From Streptomyces sp. SID12488 (GTDB taxonomy: Bacteria; Actinomycetota; Actinomycetes; Streptomycetales; Streptomycetaceae), in the NCBI RefSeq assembly GCF_010548275.1, contig NZ_JAAGLT010000014.1:1-64000 (forward strand): DNA of 64,000 nucleotides, read 5' to 3'. Positions 49,697-58,111 of this stretch are shown here, piece by piece. Numbering within the stretch: position 1 is the stretch's first letter; the number at the start of each line of letters is the position of its first letter. The position numbers and the translations under genes were made by a program. The notes under the pieces are model-generated. The model saw nothing but the letters and a program-made list of their open reading frames with translations. It searched no databases and was not told where the DNA came from.

Positions 49697-49777
49697 TCAA
49701 CGGCCCGGACAGCGCGCGCTCGCGGTGCGCACGAGGTCCACATGGACGCGCGCGTGGAGAAGGAGTTCCGGAGGCAT
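49697..49777 (-). CDS. Putative leader peptide (HVDLVR type), 26 aa
   Basis: The peptide begins MPPELLLHARVHVDLVR and ends TASARCPGR. The core HVDLVRxxSA(L/R)C is the hallmark of the small 'putative leader peptide' family seen in Streptomyces upstream of sulfur and cysteine genes. The stop is 44 bases before the flavin reductase ATG. Ribosome stalling at the Cys codon may couple cysteine supply to expression of the reductase. Confidence 0.65.
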   Translation of the reverse strand: MPPELLLHARVHVDLVRTASARCPGR

Positions 49778-49884
49778 AGGGTCAGGCTGACGATAGATGG
49801 TGGGCGCAGTCAAGTGGCTTCCGGCATCTGGGAGATGCGTCACCGAACACACCATCAGCGGCGGTATCGGATACCCCGACGGCC

Positions 49885-50298
49885 TCAAACGGCCTCCCCC
49901 AGCGCCGCGATGACCTCTTCCTTGCGCGGCTGCCCGGTCGCCCGCCGCACGATCCGCCCGTCGGCGTCGAGCACCAGCACGGTGGGCGTCTTGAGGATGT
50001 CGAGCCTGCGTACGAGGTCCAGACGTGCCTCGGCGTCGATCTCGACGTGGGTGACGCCGGGGACGACGCCGGCCACCTCACCGAGGACGCGGCGGGTGGC
50101 CCGGCAGGGCGCGCAGAAGGCACTGGAGAACTGGACGAGCGTCGCCCGCTCGCCGAGGTCCTCGCCCAACTCGGCGGCGCCGAGGCGTTTTCCGTCGTCG
50201 CGCCCGCGCACGCGCACTCTCCCGCTCCGCCGCCGATGCAGCACTCCGAAGGCGCTCGCCGCCGCGAGCACCGCCACACACATCACGAATCCGGTCAT
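49885..50298 (-). CDS. Membrane-anchored thioredoxin-like protein
   Basis: A 137-residue protein. One N-terminal helix (about 3-21) is followed by a thioredoxin domain with LVQFSSAFCAPCRAT (redox Cys62 and Cys65 as CAPC) and LDILKTPTVLVLDADG with the cis-Pro. The CAPC pair points to a TlpA-like reductant acting at the membrane. Divergent DUF4395 is a partner often found beside such thioredoxins. Confidence 0.85.
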   Translation of the reverse strand: MTGFVMCVAVLAAASAFGVLHRRRSGRVRVRGRDDGKRLGAAELGEDLGERATLVQFSSAFCAPCRATRRVLGEVAGVVPGVTHVEIDAEARLDLVRRLDILKTPTVLVLDADGRIVRRATGQPRKEEVIAALGEAV

Positions 50299-50373
50299 CC
50301 TCGACTCCAGCGTTCATCAGACTGCAAAGATTCCCGCCTGCTCGAATCCTTTCTGTTGCGGAATGATCTCTTC

Positions 50374-50790
50374 ATGGACATCGATGTGAGAGGGCCGCGC
50401 TTCGGGGCGGCAGTGACGACCGTCGTACTGGCCGTCGTACTGGTCACCGGAAGCGCATGGCTGCTGGCCTGGCAGACGCTGGCGTTCGCGCTGGGCGCGG
50501 CGGGCGGCGTCGGGCGCTCCCCGTACGGCTTGCTGTTCCGCAGGGCCGTCCGTCCGCGGCTCGGGCCGCCGACGGAGTTCGAGGCGCCCGAGCCGCCGCG
50601 GTTCGCGCAGGCGGTCGGACTCGTCTTCGCGGGCGTGGGGCTCGCCGGGTACGCGCTGGGTGTGGAGTGGCTGGGGCTCGCGGCGACCGGCGCGGCACTG
50701 GCGGCGGCGTTTTTGAACGCCGCGTTCGGGTACTGCCTGGGGTGCGAGATGTACCTCGTCGTACGACGGGTGACGGTACGCGCGGAGTAA
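50374..50790 (+). CDS. DUF4395 membrane protein
   Basis: A 138-residue protein with the DUF4395 pattern: VDVRGPRF-type N-terminus (MDIDVRGPRFGAAVTTVVL), two helices, SPYGLLFRRAVRPRLGPPTEFE, PPRFAQAVGLVF, two more helices, and FGYCLGCEMYLV. The final CxxC (CLGC) and its divergent thioredoxin neighbour suggest a redox function. The start is ATG 50374. Confidence 0.82.
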   Translation: MDIDVRGPRFGAAVTTVVLAVVLVTGSAWLLAWQTLAFALGAAGGVGRSPYGLLFRRAVRPRLGPPTEFEAPEPPRFAQAVGLVFAGVGLAGYALGVEWLGLAATGAALAAAFLNAAFGYCLGCEMYLVVRRVTVRAE

Positions 50791-50980
50791 AGGCGGTTTA
50801 AAAGCCCGAGGTGGATCAAGGGGTTACGTGACGATTATCTCGCCCGGCACAGGCACGAGGGCTGGCCACTCGTCCGTTCTTGGGGCACGATCTGCGCAAA
50901 GCTGTAAAACCTACGGCTGCGTAACTTCCCGCCGGGAACCGCCTTCCCAGGGAGAGCAGAGAGAAGGGTCATCCCCGTCC

Positions 50981-51709
50981 ATGGCTGAGCTCGTCTACCG
51001 TCCCGTCATCGGTCTCGCCCAGACATTGTTCAAGGCCTGGGACCTGAAGATCGACCTCAAGGGATCGGAGAACATCCCGCGCTCCGGCGGTGCGGTACTG
51101 GTGAGCAACCACATCGGCTACCTGGACTTCATCTTCGACGGTCTCGCGGCTCTCCCGCAGAAGCGTCTGGTGCGTTTCATGGCCAAGGAGTCCGTGTTCC
51201 GGCACAAGGTCTCCGGCCCGCTGATGCGCAGCATGAAGCACATCCCGGTGGACCGCAAGAACGGCGAGGCGGCATACGCGCACGCTCTGGACGCGCTGCG
51301 CTCCGGCGAGATCGTGGGCGTCTTCCCCGAAGCCACGATCTCGCAGTCGTTCACGCTGAAGAGCTTCAAGTCCGGCGCCGCGCGGATGGCGCAGGAGGCG
51401 GGCGTCCCGCTGATCCCGATCGCCGTGTGGGGCACACAGCGCCTGTGGACCAAGGGGCATCCGCGCAACTTCAAGCGCAGCCACATCCCGGTCACGATCC
51501 GGGTCGGCGAGGCCATCGAGGCGTCCCGCGACAAGTACGCCGGTGCCCTCACGCGGCAGGTGCGCGAGCGCGTGAATGAGCTTCTGGAGGCGGCTCAGCG
51601 GGCGTACCCGGTTCGCCCCAAGGGGCCGGACGACACCTGGTGGATGCCGGCGCACCTCGGCGGGACGGCTCCTACGCCGGAAGAGGTTCGGGAGACCGAG
51701 GCGAGCTGA
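50981..51709 (+). CDS. 1-acyl-glycerol-3-phosphate acyltransferase family (PlsC-like)
   Basis: A 242-residue acyltransferase. SNHIGYLDF holds the catalytic NHx4D (His44, Asp49), KESVFRH follows, and GEIVGVFPEATIS replaces the usual FPEGTRS (Ala for Gly, then Thr-Ile-Ser). AGVPLIPIAVWG completes block IV. The enzyme would acylate lysophosphatidate at the inner membrane. The FPEAT variant is seen in many actinobacterial homologues. AAGGG lies upstream of ATG 50981 at a long distance. Confidence 0.87.
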   Translation: MAELVYRPVIGLAQTLFKAWDLKIDLKGSENIPRSGGAVLVSNHIGYLDFIFDGLAALPQKRLVRFMAKESVFRHKVSGPLMRSMKHIPVDRKNGEAAYAHALDALRSGEIVGVFPEATISQSFTLKSFKSGAARMAQEAGVPLIPIAVWGTQRLWTKGHPRNFKRSHIPVTIRVGEAIEASRDKYAGALTRQVRERVNELLEAAQRAYPVRPKGPDDTWWMPAHLGGTAPTPEEVRETEAS

Positions 51710-51755
51710 GGTTTTTCGGGGGGGGCGCGTAGTTCGTTCGCCGCAAGCCGGTGAG

Positions 51756-51819
51756 GGCTTGTCGCGCCCACGCGGCGGAGGCGCAGATCAAATACAGCCC
51801 CGCGCCCCTATGGGGCGCC
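51756..51819. repeat. Dispersed intergenic repeat, copy 2 (terminator-like)
   Basis: Shares its first 25 bases (51756-51780) and a 16-base block (51794-51809) with copy 1 at 13326. It adds a perfect hairpin GCGCCCC-TAT-GGGGCGC (51802-51818). It lies between the convergent acyltransferase and B3/B4 protein genes. Confidence 0.8.
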
Positions 51820-51833
51820 CCTGGCCCCCAGTC

Positions 51834-52526
51834 TCACTCCGCGGCCCTGACCGTGAGCCTCGCCCCTGGGCTGAACTTCTCCAGCAGTTCGGCGAGTTCG
51901 GCACCGGCAGCCTCCGCCTCCGCGGCCGTCATCGGGGACAGGCACTCCAGAAGGAAGATCGCGGACGTGGACTCCTCGGTGAGCCTCGTGCGCGGGCCCT
52001 GGCGCCAGTTCCAGCGGCGGCACGTCACGCCCGCGTCGTCGCACCACACGACCTCACCGGCGTCGGGGTGCTCCACGGTCTCCTCGCCCCCGGCCACGGT
52101 CACGAACTCCTCGGCGCCGGTGGCGCGTACGAGCCGCATCCCGCCCTGGACGCGGTCGAGGTCCTCGCCCCCGACCGGGACCAGGTGCGCCACGCTGATC
52201 GCGTTGTAGAGGTCGACCAGGACGTTGATGCGGGGCAGGCCGGCATCCGTCAGGGCCCGCTTGGCGAGCGCCTCGGCCGAGTTGCGGGTGCGCGACGGCT
52301 TGGAGCCGAACGCCGTGTACGTGTCCCGCCAGGCGGCCATGTGCGGGTCCTCGTGCGGGGCCCGGCCGTCAAGGCGTACGGCGAGCCGGCGGGCCGCGTC
52401 GTCCAGGAGCGCCGAACTGGCGTCGGTGCTGGGTCCGTTGACGAGTCCGTGGGCCTCGATCGCGACGTGGGTGAAGCCGGGTGCGAGCGTGCGCACCTCG
52501 TCGGACACGGTCAGGGTGAGTGTCAT
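51834..52526 (-). CDS. B3/B4 domain protein (PheRS beta-like tRNA-editing domain)
   Basis: A 230-residue stand-alone B3/B4 domain: PHEDPHMAAWRDTYTAFGSK, RINVLVDLYNAISVAHLVPVGGEDLD and VVWCDDAGVTCRRWNWRQG match the editing module of phenylalanyl-tRNA synthetase beta. Free-standing versions may clear mischarged tRNA or have other roles. It starts eight bases after the transglutaminase gene stop, so the two form an operon. Confidence 0.85.
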   Translation of the reverse strand: MTLTLTVSDEVRTLAPGFTHVAIEAHGLVNGPSTDASSALLDDAARRLAVRLDGRAPHEDPHMAAWRDTYTAFGSKPSRTRNSAEALAKRALTDAGLPRINVLVDLYNAISVAHLVPVGGEDLDRVQGGMRLVRATGAEEFVTVAGGEETVEHPDAGEVVWCDDAGVTCRRWNWRQGPRTRLTEESTSAIFLLECLSPMTAAEAEAAGAELAELLEKFSPGARLTVRAAE

Positions 52527-52534
52527 CGCCTGCC

Positions 52535-53128
52535 TCAGAGTGCGGTGGGGAGCGTCTTCCAGAGATACGGCCTGTCGGGTGCGGCCTTCAGCACGTCCAG
52601 CACGACCGGATGAGGTTCAGCGTACAGTACCGGATAGTCCACCTCATTGGACTTTACGTCCGGGATCCACGCCAGTCGCTCACCATTGAGGGAGAACCGC
52701 GCGTCCACGCCCGCCTTGTTGCCCCGCGGGTCCTGACGATGCCAGGCGCCGTTGAACCGTACGGCGATCAGGCCGTGCACCACATGACCACTCCCGTCGT
52801 CGTGCGCCAGCCGCTGATAGCACAGCGCCGTGGGGATGTCCTCGGCGCGCAGCAGCGCGGTCACCGCGTGCGCCTTGGCGTGACATATGCCGGTGCGCTG
52901 CTCCAGGACGGCGGAGGCCCGCCAGGTGACTCGCGGGTCACCGCTGTCGGCGGAGTGCGGGATGGTGTCGCGCACGAACTCGTACGCCGCCCGCGCATAG
53001 GCATACGAGTCCGCCGCACCCTCGGCGAGCCGCGCGGCGGTCTCCCGTACCAGCGGGTGATGGTGGTCGATGACCTCGTCGGCCGCCAGGTACGCGGACA
53101 GGTCGGGGGTGTTCTGGATCAGCTCCAT
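52535..53128 (-). CDS. Transglutaminase-like domain protein
   Basis: A 197-residue protein with a catalytic triad in papain-like order: Cys82 in QRTGICHAKAHAV, His118 in VVHGLIAVRF, and Asp133 in RQDPRGNKAG. The family includes proteases and amidases as well as crosslinkers. The ATG at 53128 is supported by a strong promoter whose -10 ends eight bases before it, implying a leaderless mRNA. It is co-transcribed with the B3/B4 gene. Confidence 0.88.
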   Translation of the reverse strand: MELIQNTPDLSAYLAADEVIDHHHPLVRETAARLAEGAADSYAYARAAYEFVRDTIPHSADSGDPRVTWRASAVLEQRTGICHAKAHAVTALLRAEDIPTALCYQRLAHDDGSGHVVHGLIAVRFNGAWHRQDPRGNKAGVDARFSLNGERLAWIPDVKSNEVDYPVLYAEPHPVVLDVLKAAPDRPYLWKTLPTAL

Positions 53129-53136
53129 GGGCCGAG

Positions 53137-53195
53137 AGCATAGAAAAGCGATCACCCAATAGTCAATGATTTTTCAGGTGACCGCATATCTATGC
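53137..53195 (-). promoter_or_regulatory. Near-consensus promoter for transglutaminase operon, with upstream palindrome
   Basis: On the minus strand TTGACT (53166-53161) and TATGCT (53142-53137) are 18 bases apart. The ATG begins nine bases after the -10, so the transcript has little or no leader. Upstream is GCATA-TC-TATGC (53184-53195), a possible activator or repressor site. Confidence 0.65.
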
Positions 53196-53208
53196 ATCAG
53201 AGGGGGTG

Positions 53209-54279
53209 TTAGCGCGCCATCTCCTCCTTCAGCGCAGCCACGAACGCGTCCACGTCGTCCTCGGTCGTGTCGAACGCGCACATCCAGCGGACGTCGCCCG
53301 CGGTCTCGTCCCAGAAGTAGAAGCGGAAGCGCTTCTGCAGGCGTTCGCTCACGTCGTGCGGAAGGCGGGCGAAGACCGCGTTCGCCTGGACCGGGTAGAG
53401 GATCTCGACCCCGTGCACGGCCCGCACGCCCTCTGCCAGCCGCTGCGCCATCGCGTTGGAGTGGCGGGCGTTGCGCAGCCACAGGTCCTTGGCGAGGAGC
53501 GCCTCCAACTGCACAGACACGAAGCGCATCTTGGAGGCGAGCTGCATGGACAGCTTGCGCAGGTGCTTCATGTGGCTGACGGCGTCCTGGTTGATGACGA
53601 CGACCGCCTCGCCGAACAGCGCGCCGTTCTTCGTCGCGCCGAGGGAGAGGATGTCGACGCCGGCCGCGTTGGTGAACGTCCGCATCGGAACGTCCAGCGA
53701 GGCCGCCGCGTTGGCTATGCGGGAGCCGTCCAGGTGGACCTTCATGCCGTGCGCGTGGGCGTGGTCGCAGATCGCGCGGATCTCGTCCGGGGTGTAGAGA
53801 GTGCCCAGTTCCGTGCTCTGGGTGATCGAGACGACCTGCGGCATCGCGCGGTGCTCGTCGTCCCAGCCGTACGCCTGCCGGTCGATCAGGTCGGGGGTCA
53901 GCTTGCCGTCGGGGGTGGGCACCGTGAGCAGCTTGAGGCCGCCCATGCGTTCGGGGGCGCCGCCCTCGTCGACGTTGATGTGCGCGCTCTCGGCGCAGAT
54001 CACTGCGCCCCAGCGGTCGGTGACCGCCTGCAGTGCGACGACGTTCGCCCCGGTGCCGTTGAAGACGGGGAACGCCTCCGCCGTGGCCCCGAAGTGGCTG
54101 CGGACGAGCCGCTGGAGGTTCTCCGTGTAGTCGTCCTCGCCGTACGCGACCTGATGCCCGCCGTTGGCCAGGGCCAGGGCGGCGAGCACCTCGGGGTGGA
54201 CCCCCGCGTAGTTGTCGCTGGCGAAGCCTCGGGCCTCCGGGTCGTGATGACGGCGCGCGTCGGTCTTCGGAGGGTTCAC
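53209..54279 (-). CDS. Low-specificity L-threonine aldolase
   Basis: A 356-residue PLP enzyme. FASDNYAGVHPEVL, NGTGANVVALQAV and VHLDGSRIANAA (PLP-binding Asp) precede LSLGATKNGALFGEAVV with Lys217, the Schiff-base lysine. It cleaves threonine or allo-threonine to glycine and acetaldehyde, and related beta-hydroxy amino acids. The GTG start overlaps the SDR gene stop by four bases (GTGA). Third gene of the DUF6421-SDR-aldolase operon. Confidence 0.9.
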   Translation of the reverse strand: MNPPKTDARRHHDPEARGFASDNYAGVHPEVLAALALANGGHQVAYGEDDYTENLQRLVRSHFGATAEAFPVFNGTGANVVALQAVTDRWGAVICAESAHINVDEGGAPERMGGLKLLTVPTPDGKLTPDLIDRQAYGWDDEHRAMPQVVSITQSTELGTLYTPDEIRAICDHAHAHGMKVHLDGSRIANAAASLDVPMRTFTNAAGVDILSLGATKNGALFGEAVVVINQDAVSHMKHLRKLSMQLASKMRFVSVQLEALLAKDLWLRNARHSNAMAQRLAEGVRAVHGVEILYPVQANAVFARLPHDVSERLQKRFRFYFWDETAGDVRWMCAFDTTEDDVDAFVAALKEEMAR

Positions 54280-55031
54280 GGCTTCTCGGTCAGCCACAGA
54301 CGTTTCCCGTTCACTTCGGCGGCGGGCCGCTCCCAGACGCCGACGATGGCCTCGGCCAGCTCCTTGACGTCGGTGAAACCCGCGAACTTCGCGTTGGGCC
54401 GCTCGGCGCGCATCGCGTCGTGCACCAACGCCTTCACGACCAGGATCGCAGCCGCCGACGTCGGCCCCTCCGCGCCCTCCGCCGCCCCGGCCTTGCGGAA
54501 GTAGTCGCCCATGGCGAGCGTCCACGCCTCGGCGGCGGCCTTGGCGGCGGAGTACGCGGCGTTGCCCGCGGTGGGGCTGCTCGCACCGGCGGCGCTGGTC
54601 AGGACGTACCGGCCGCGGTCGCTGCGCTGGAGCGCCTCGTGGAAGGCGAGGGAGGTGTGCTGCACGGTGCGGATGAGCAGCAGTTCCAGCAGGTCCCAGT
54701 CGTCGAGGACCGTCTTGGTGAAGGTCTCGCTGCCGCGCCAGCCGCCGACGAGGTGGACCAGGCCGTCGACGCGCCCGAAGTCCTTCTCGATACGGGTGGC
54801 CCAGTCCCGGGTCGACTGGAGATCGAGCAGGTCGACGGTGTCACCGACGACGGTGGCACCCCCGTACGCGTAGCTCGCCGCGTCCACGGCCTCCGCGAGC
54901 CGCTCCGGGTCGTTGTCCGAGCCGACGACGGTCGCGCCCGACTCGGCGAGCCTGAGCAGCGTGGCCCGGCCGGCCGGGCCACCGGCGCCCGCGACCGCGA
55001 TCACCGCACCGCTGAGAGCACCGTTGTGCAT
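54276..55031 (-). CDS. SDR-family NAD(P)-dependent oxidoreductase
   Basis: A 251-residue short-chain dehydrogenase. VAGAGGPAGRATLLRL is a slightly altered nucleotide loop, LVHLVGGWRG replaces the usual NNAG, and the catalytic set is in YVLTSAAGA (Ser), then AAYSAAKAAAEAW with Tyr160 and Lys164. ATG 55031 is chosen because AGGAGG lies eight bases upstream; GTG 55076, overlapping the previous gene, is possible. The operon context suggests an aldehyde or hydroxy-acid substrate related to the aldolase product. Confidence 0.86.
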   Translation of the reverse strand: MHNGALSGAVIAVAGAGGPAGRATLLRLAESGATVVGSDNDPERLAEAVDAASYAYGGATVVGDTVDLLDLQSTRDWATRIEKDFGRVDGLVHLVGGWRGSETFTKTVLDDWDLLELLLIRTVQHTSLAFHEALQRSDRGRYVLTSAAGASSPTAGNAAYSAAKAAAEAWTLAMGDYFRKAGAAEGAEGPTSAAAILVVKALVHDAMRAERPNAKFAGFTDVKELAEAIVGVWERPAAEVNGKRLWLTEKP

Positions 55032-55072
55032 GTTCATCGCCTCCTGAGCAGTCTTTTCGGTGGCGCGGTCGC

Positions 55073-56470
55073 TCACGCGGCGATCCGCTCGGCGCTCTCC
55101 GCGGTGATCCCCCTGGTGGAGGCGATCACGTTCTTCAGCTTCTTGGAGAGGGCCTCATAGAACATGCTCAGCGGAAACTCGTCCGGAAGCACGTCGTCCA
55201 CGAGCTTGCGCGGCGGCTGGCTCAGGTCGAGGGCGTCGGGGCCCTTGGCCCAGCGGGAGCCCGGGTGCGGCGCGAGATATACGGAGACCAGCTCGTACGC
55301 CTTGAACCAGTGGACCAGCTTGGGCCGGTCGATGCCCTCGCGGTACAGGGCCTCGATCTCGGCGCAGAGCTGGTTGGTGACCTGCGGGGCGCGCTGCCAG
55401 TCGATGTGCAGCTTGTTGTCGGTCCAGCGGATCACGTCGTGCTGGTGCAGGTACGCGAAGAGGAGCTGGCCGCCGAGGCCGTCGTAGTTGCGGACGCGCT
55501 CGCCGGTGACCGGGAAGCGGAACATACGGTCGAACAGCACCGCGAACTGCACGTCACGAGCCTGCGGGACGCCTTCCGCCTCCAGCTTCACGGCCTCCTT
55601 GAAGGCGGTGAGGTCGCAGCGCAGCTCCTCCAGGCCGTACATCCAGAACGGCTGGCGCTGCTTGATCATGAAGGGGTCGAAGGGCAGGTCGCCGTGGCTG
55701 TGGGTGCGGTCGTGGACCATGTCCCACAGGACGAACGCCTCTTCGCAGCGCTTCTGGTCGTGGACCATCGCGGCGACGTCGGCGGGCAGTTCGAGGCCGA
55801 GGATGTCGACGGCGGCGTCGGTGACACGGCGGAAACGGGCGGCTTCGCGGTCGCAGAAGATTCCGCCCCAGGTGAATCGTTCCGGCGCCTCGCGCACGGC
55901 GATGGTCTCCGGGAAGAGGACGGCCGAGTTGGTGTCGTACCCGGCCGTGAAGTCCTCGAAGGTGATGCCGCAGAACAGCGGGTTGTCGTAACGCGTGCGC
56001 TCCAGCTCGGCCAGCCAGTCGGGCCAGACCATGCGCAGGACGACCGCTTCGACGTTGCGGTCGGGGTTGCCGTTCTGCGTGTACATCGGGAAGACGACCA
56101 GGTGCTGGAGGCCGTCCGCGCGGCTCGCGGCTGGTTGGAAGGCCAGCAGCGAGTCCAGGAAGTCCGGCACCCGGAAACCGCTGTCGGACCAGCGGCGCAG
56201 ATCCTTGGCGAGAGCCTGGTGGTAGTCGGTGTCGTGCGGAAGCAGCGGTGAGAGTTCCGCGACGGCGTCCACGATCCGGCGTACCGCGAGATCGACGTCC
56301 GCGTGGTCCGGGGCGTCCTCCCGGTCGAAGTCGATCGACCCGTCCTTGGCCTGCCATGGCCGGATCTGCTCCACGGCACCCTTGAGCACGGGCCATGCCG
56401 GGTGCTCCACCACCCTGCCGAGCGCGGAAAAACGCTCGTCCGGAACCGCCTGCACAAGAATTTCCGTCAT
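55073..56470 (-). CDS. DUF6421-family protein
   Basis: A 465-residue soluble protein that I recognise only as a conserved actinobacterial family (DUF6421). Visible features are VFPMYTQNGNPDRNVEAVVLRMVW, split by a short acidic run, then WDMVHDRTHSHGDLPFDPFMIK with a His-rich cluster that could bind metal, and RYDNPLFCGITFEDF. ATG 56470 has GGAGG seven bases upstream. It leads a three-gene operon with an SDR and a threonine aldolase; the conserved grouping implies a shared pathway, but no reaction can be given. Confidence 0.7.
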   Translation of the reverse strand: MTEILVQAVPDERFSALGRVVEHPAWPVLKGAVEQIRPWQAKDGSIDFDREDAPDHADVDLAVRRIVDAVAELSPLLPHDTDYHQALAKDLRRWSDSGFRVPDFLDSLLAFQPAASRADGLQHLVVFPMYTQNGNPDRNVEAVVLRMVWPDWLAELERTRYDNPLFCGITFEDFTAGYDTNSAVLFPETIAVREAPERFTWGGIFCDREAARFRRVTDAAVDILGLELPADVAAMVHDQKRCEEAFVLWDMVHDRTHSHGDLPFDPFMIKQRQPFWMYGLEELRCDLTAFKEAVKLEAEGVPQARDVQFAVLFDRMFRFPVTGERVRNYDGLGGQLLFAYLHQHDVIRWTDNKLHIDWQRAPQVTNQLCAEIEALYREGIDRPKLVHWFKAYELVSVYLAPHPGSRWAKGPDALDLSQPPRKLVDDVLPDEFPLSMFYEALSKKLKNVIASTRGITAESAERIAA

Positions 56471-56759
56471 GCCCCATCCTCCACGGGAGAACCTCACGTC
56501 AAGACACCGTATGTGTACGAGGTTCCCGAACACAAGGCGAGACAGGAGAGATTATCCTGCGCACCCCCATGGTCACCGCGTTTTTTCCTGCCGGAAACCT
56601 TGAGGACGGTGACTTCCCTACCCGACAGCACCCCTTTCACACCCCGTCCGAAATCACTGTTTCCGGCCATCCGTTCCGGCGCGTCCGTACGGGTTCAATG
56701 CCGGGCCGGGCGGTTAGGCTGCGGCAGCCGAGCCGCCAGTAGACGGAAGCGAGTCGACC

Positions 56760-57443
56760 TTGAACTTCCTGACCATCGGGCACCGCGGAATCATGGGCGT
56801 GGAGCCCGAGAACACCCTGCGTTCGTTCGTCGCCGCCGAACAGGCGGGCCTCGACATGATCGAACTCGATCTGCGTCTCAGCAGGGACGGCACCCTCGTC
56901 GTCATGCACGACGCCGACCTGGACCGCACGACCGACGGCACCGGGCCCGTCGCCGACAGGACCCTCGCCGAACTGCGTGCCCTGGACGCCGGCCGTGACG
57001 AGCGCGTCCCGCTCTTCGAAGAGGTCCTGGACGCCGTCGGCGTACCGCTCCAGGCCGAGATCAAGGACATGACGGCGGCCCGGGCGCTGGCCGAGGTGAT
57101 GGAGCGCCGGGAGCTGACCGAACGGGTCGAGGTGTCCTCGTTCCACGAGGACGCGCTCACCGAGATCACCCGCCTGGTGCCCGGGGTACGCACAGCGCTC
57201 ATCGCCGGCCGCTACGGCACCGACGTCGTGGACCGCGCCACCCGTGCCGGCGCCTCGACCGTGTGCCTCGACATCCGGCGCCTCACTCTGGAGATCGTCG
57301 AACTGGCGAGGAAGTCGGACCTGCGGATCATCGGCTGGGTGGTGAACACCCAGGACCACCTGCGCCTCGTACGCGCCCTGCAACTGGACGGCGCGACCAC
57401 CGACTACCCGCAGATCAAACGCACGGGGCGCTTCACCGCGTAG
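56760..57443 (+). CDS. Glycerophosphodiester phosphodiesterase
   Basis: A 227-residue TIM-barrel enzyme. IGHRGIMGVEPENT supplies His8, Arg9 and the EN pair, MIELDLRLSRDG supplies the metal ligands Glu35 and Asp37, and LVVMHDADLDRTTDG supplies His50. It hydrolyses glycerophosphodiesters to glycerol-3-phosphate. No signal peptide is present, so it is cytosolic. TTG at 56760 is the start, about nine bases after GGAAGCGAG. Confidence 0.92.
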   Translation: MNFLTIGHRGIMGVEPENTLRSFVAAEQAGLDMIELDLRLSRDGTLVVMHDADLDRTTDGTGPVADRTLAELRALDAGRDERVPLFEEVLDAVGVPLQAEIKDMTAARALAEVMERRELTERVEVSSFHEDALTEITRLVPGVRTALIAGRYGTDVVDRATRAGASTVCLDIRRLTLEIVELARKSDLRIIGWVVNTQDHLRLVRALQLDGATTDYPQIKRTGRFTA

Positions 57444-57477
57444 CCGGCCCGTCGGCGATCACGCCAGTCACACCTGT

Positions 57478-58017
57478 TCACACCAGTTCCTTGACCAGCA
57501 GCTCGAACTGCAGATCGTCACGCTGTGGCACGCCGAACCGCTCGTCGCCGTACGGGAAGGGGCTCATCTCTCCCGTACGGCGGTAGCCGCGCCGCTCGTA
57601 CCAGGCGATCAGGTCGTTCCGTACGGAGATCACGGTCATGTGCATCGCCCGCGCCCCCCAGGTCTCGCGCGCTGCGCGCTCCGCCTCGGCGATGATCACC
57701 TTACCGAGGCCGGCGCCCTGGAGGGCCGGGCTGACCGCGAACATGCCGAAGTAGGCGTGGTCGCCCCGGTGTTCGAGCTGGCAGCAGGCGACGACCCGGC
57801 CGTCCTGTTCGACGGTCAGGAGCCGGCTGTCGGCGGCCTTGATGACGTCGAGTACACCCTGCGCGTCGCTCCGCTGCCCTTCGAGGATGTCCGCCTCGGT
57901 GGTCCAGCCGGCCCGGCTGGAGTCTCCCCGGTACGCCGACTCGATCAGCGCGACGAGGACGTCGACGTCGGCCTCGGCGGCGTCACGGAAGGTGGGTCCG
58001 GTGGCTGCGGTTTCCAT
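57478..58017 (-). CDS. GNAT-family N-acetyltransferase
   Basis: A 179-residue protein. FRDAAEADVDVLVALIESAY opens the fold, FGMFAVSPALQGAGLGKVII is the acetyl-CoA loop (QxxGxGK), and MTVISVRNDLIAWYERRGYRR is the C-terminal motif B. Substrate unknown. The Met at 58017 begins the domain at the usual distance. It is convergent with the phosphodiesterase. Confidence 0.88.
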   Translation of the reverse strand: METAATGPTFRDAAEADVDVLVALIESAYRGDSSRAGWTTEADILEGQRSDAQGVLDVIKAADSRLLTVEQDGRVVACCQLEHRGDHAYFGMFAVSPALQGAGLGKVIIAEAERAARETWGARAMHMTVISVRNDLIAWYERRGYRRTGEMSPFPYGDERFGVPQRDDLQFELLVKELV

Positions 58018-58111
58018 GGCGGCGGTTCTCCGGGTGCTCGGGGTGCTCCTACGGCGCGGGCACCGACGATCGTAACGCCCGTCGCGGGCGGGCCCACTAG
58101 GCTCCGGTTGC

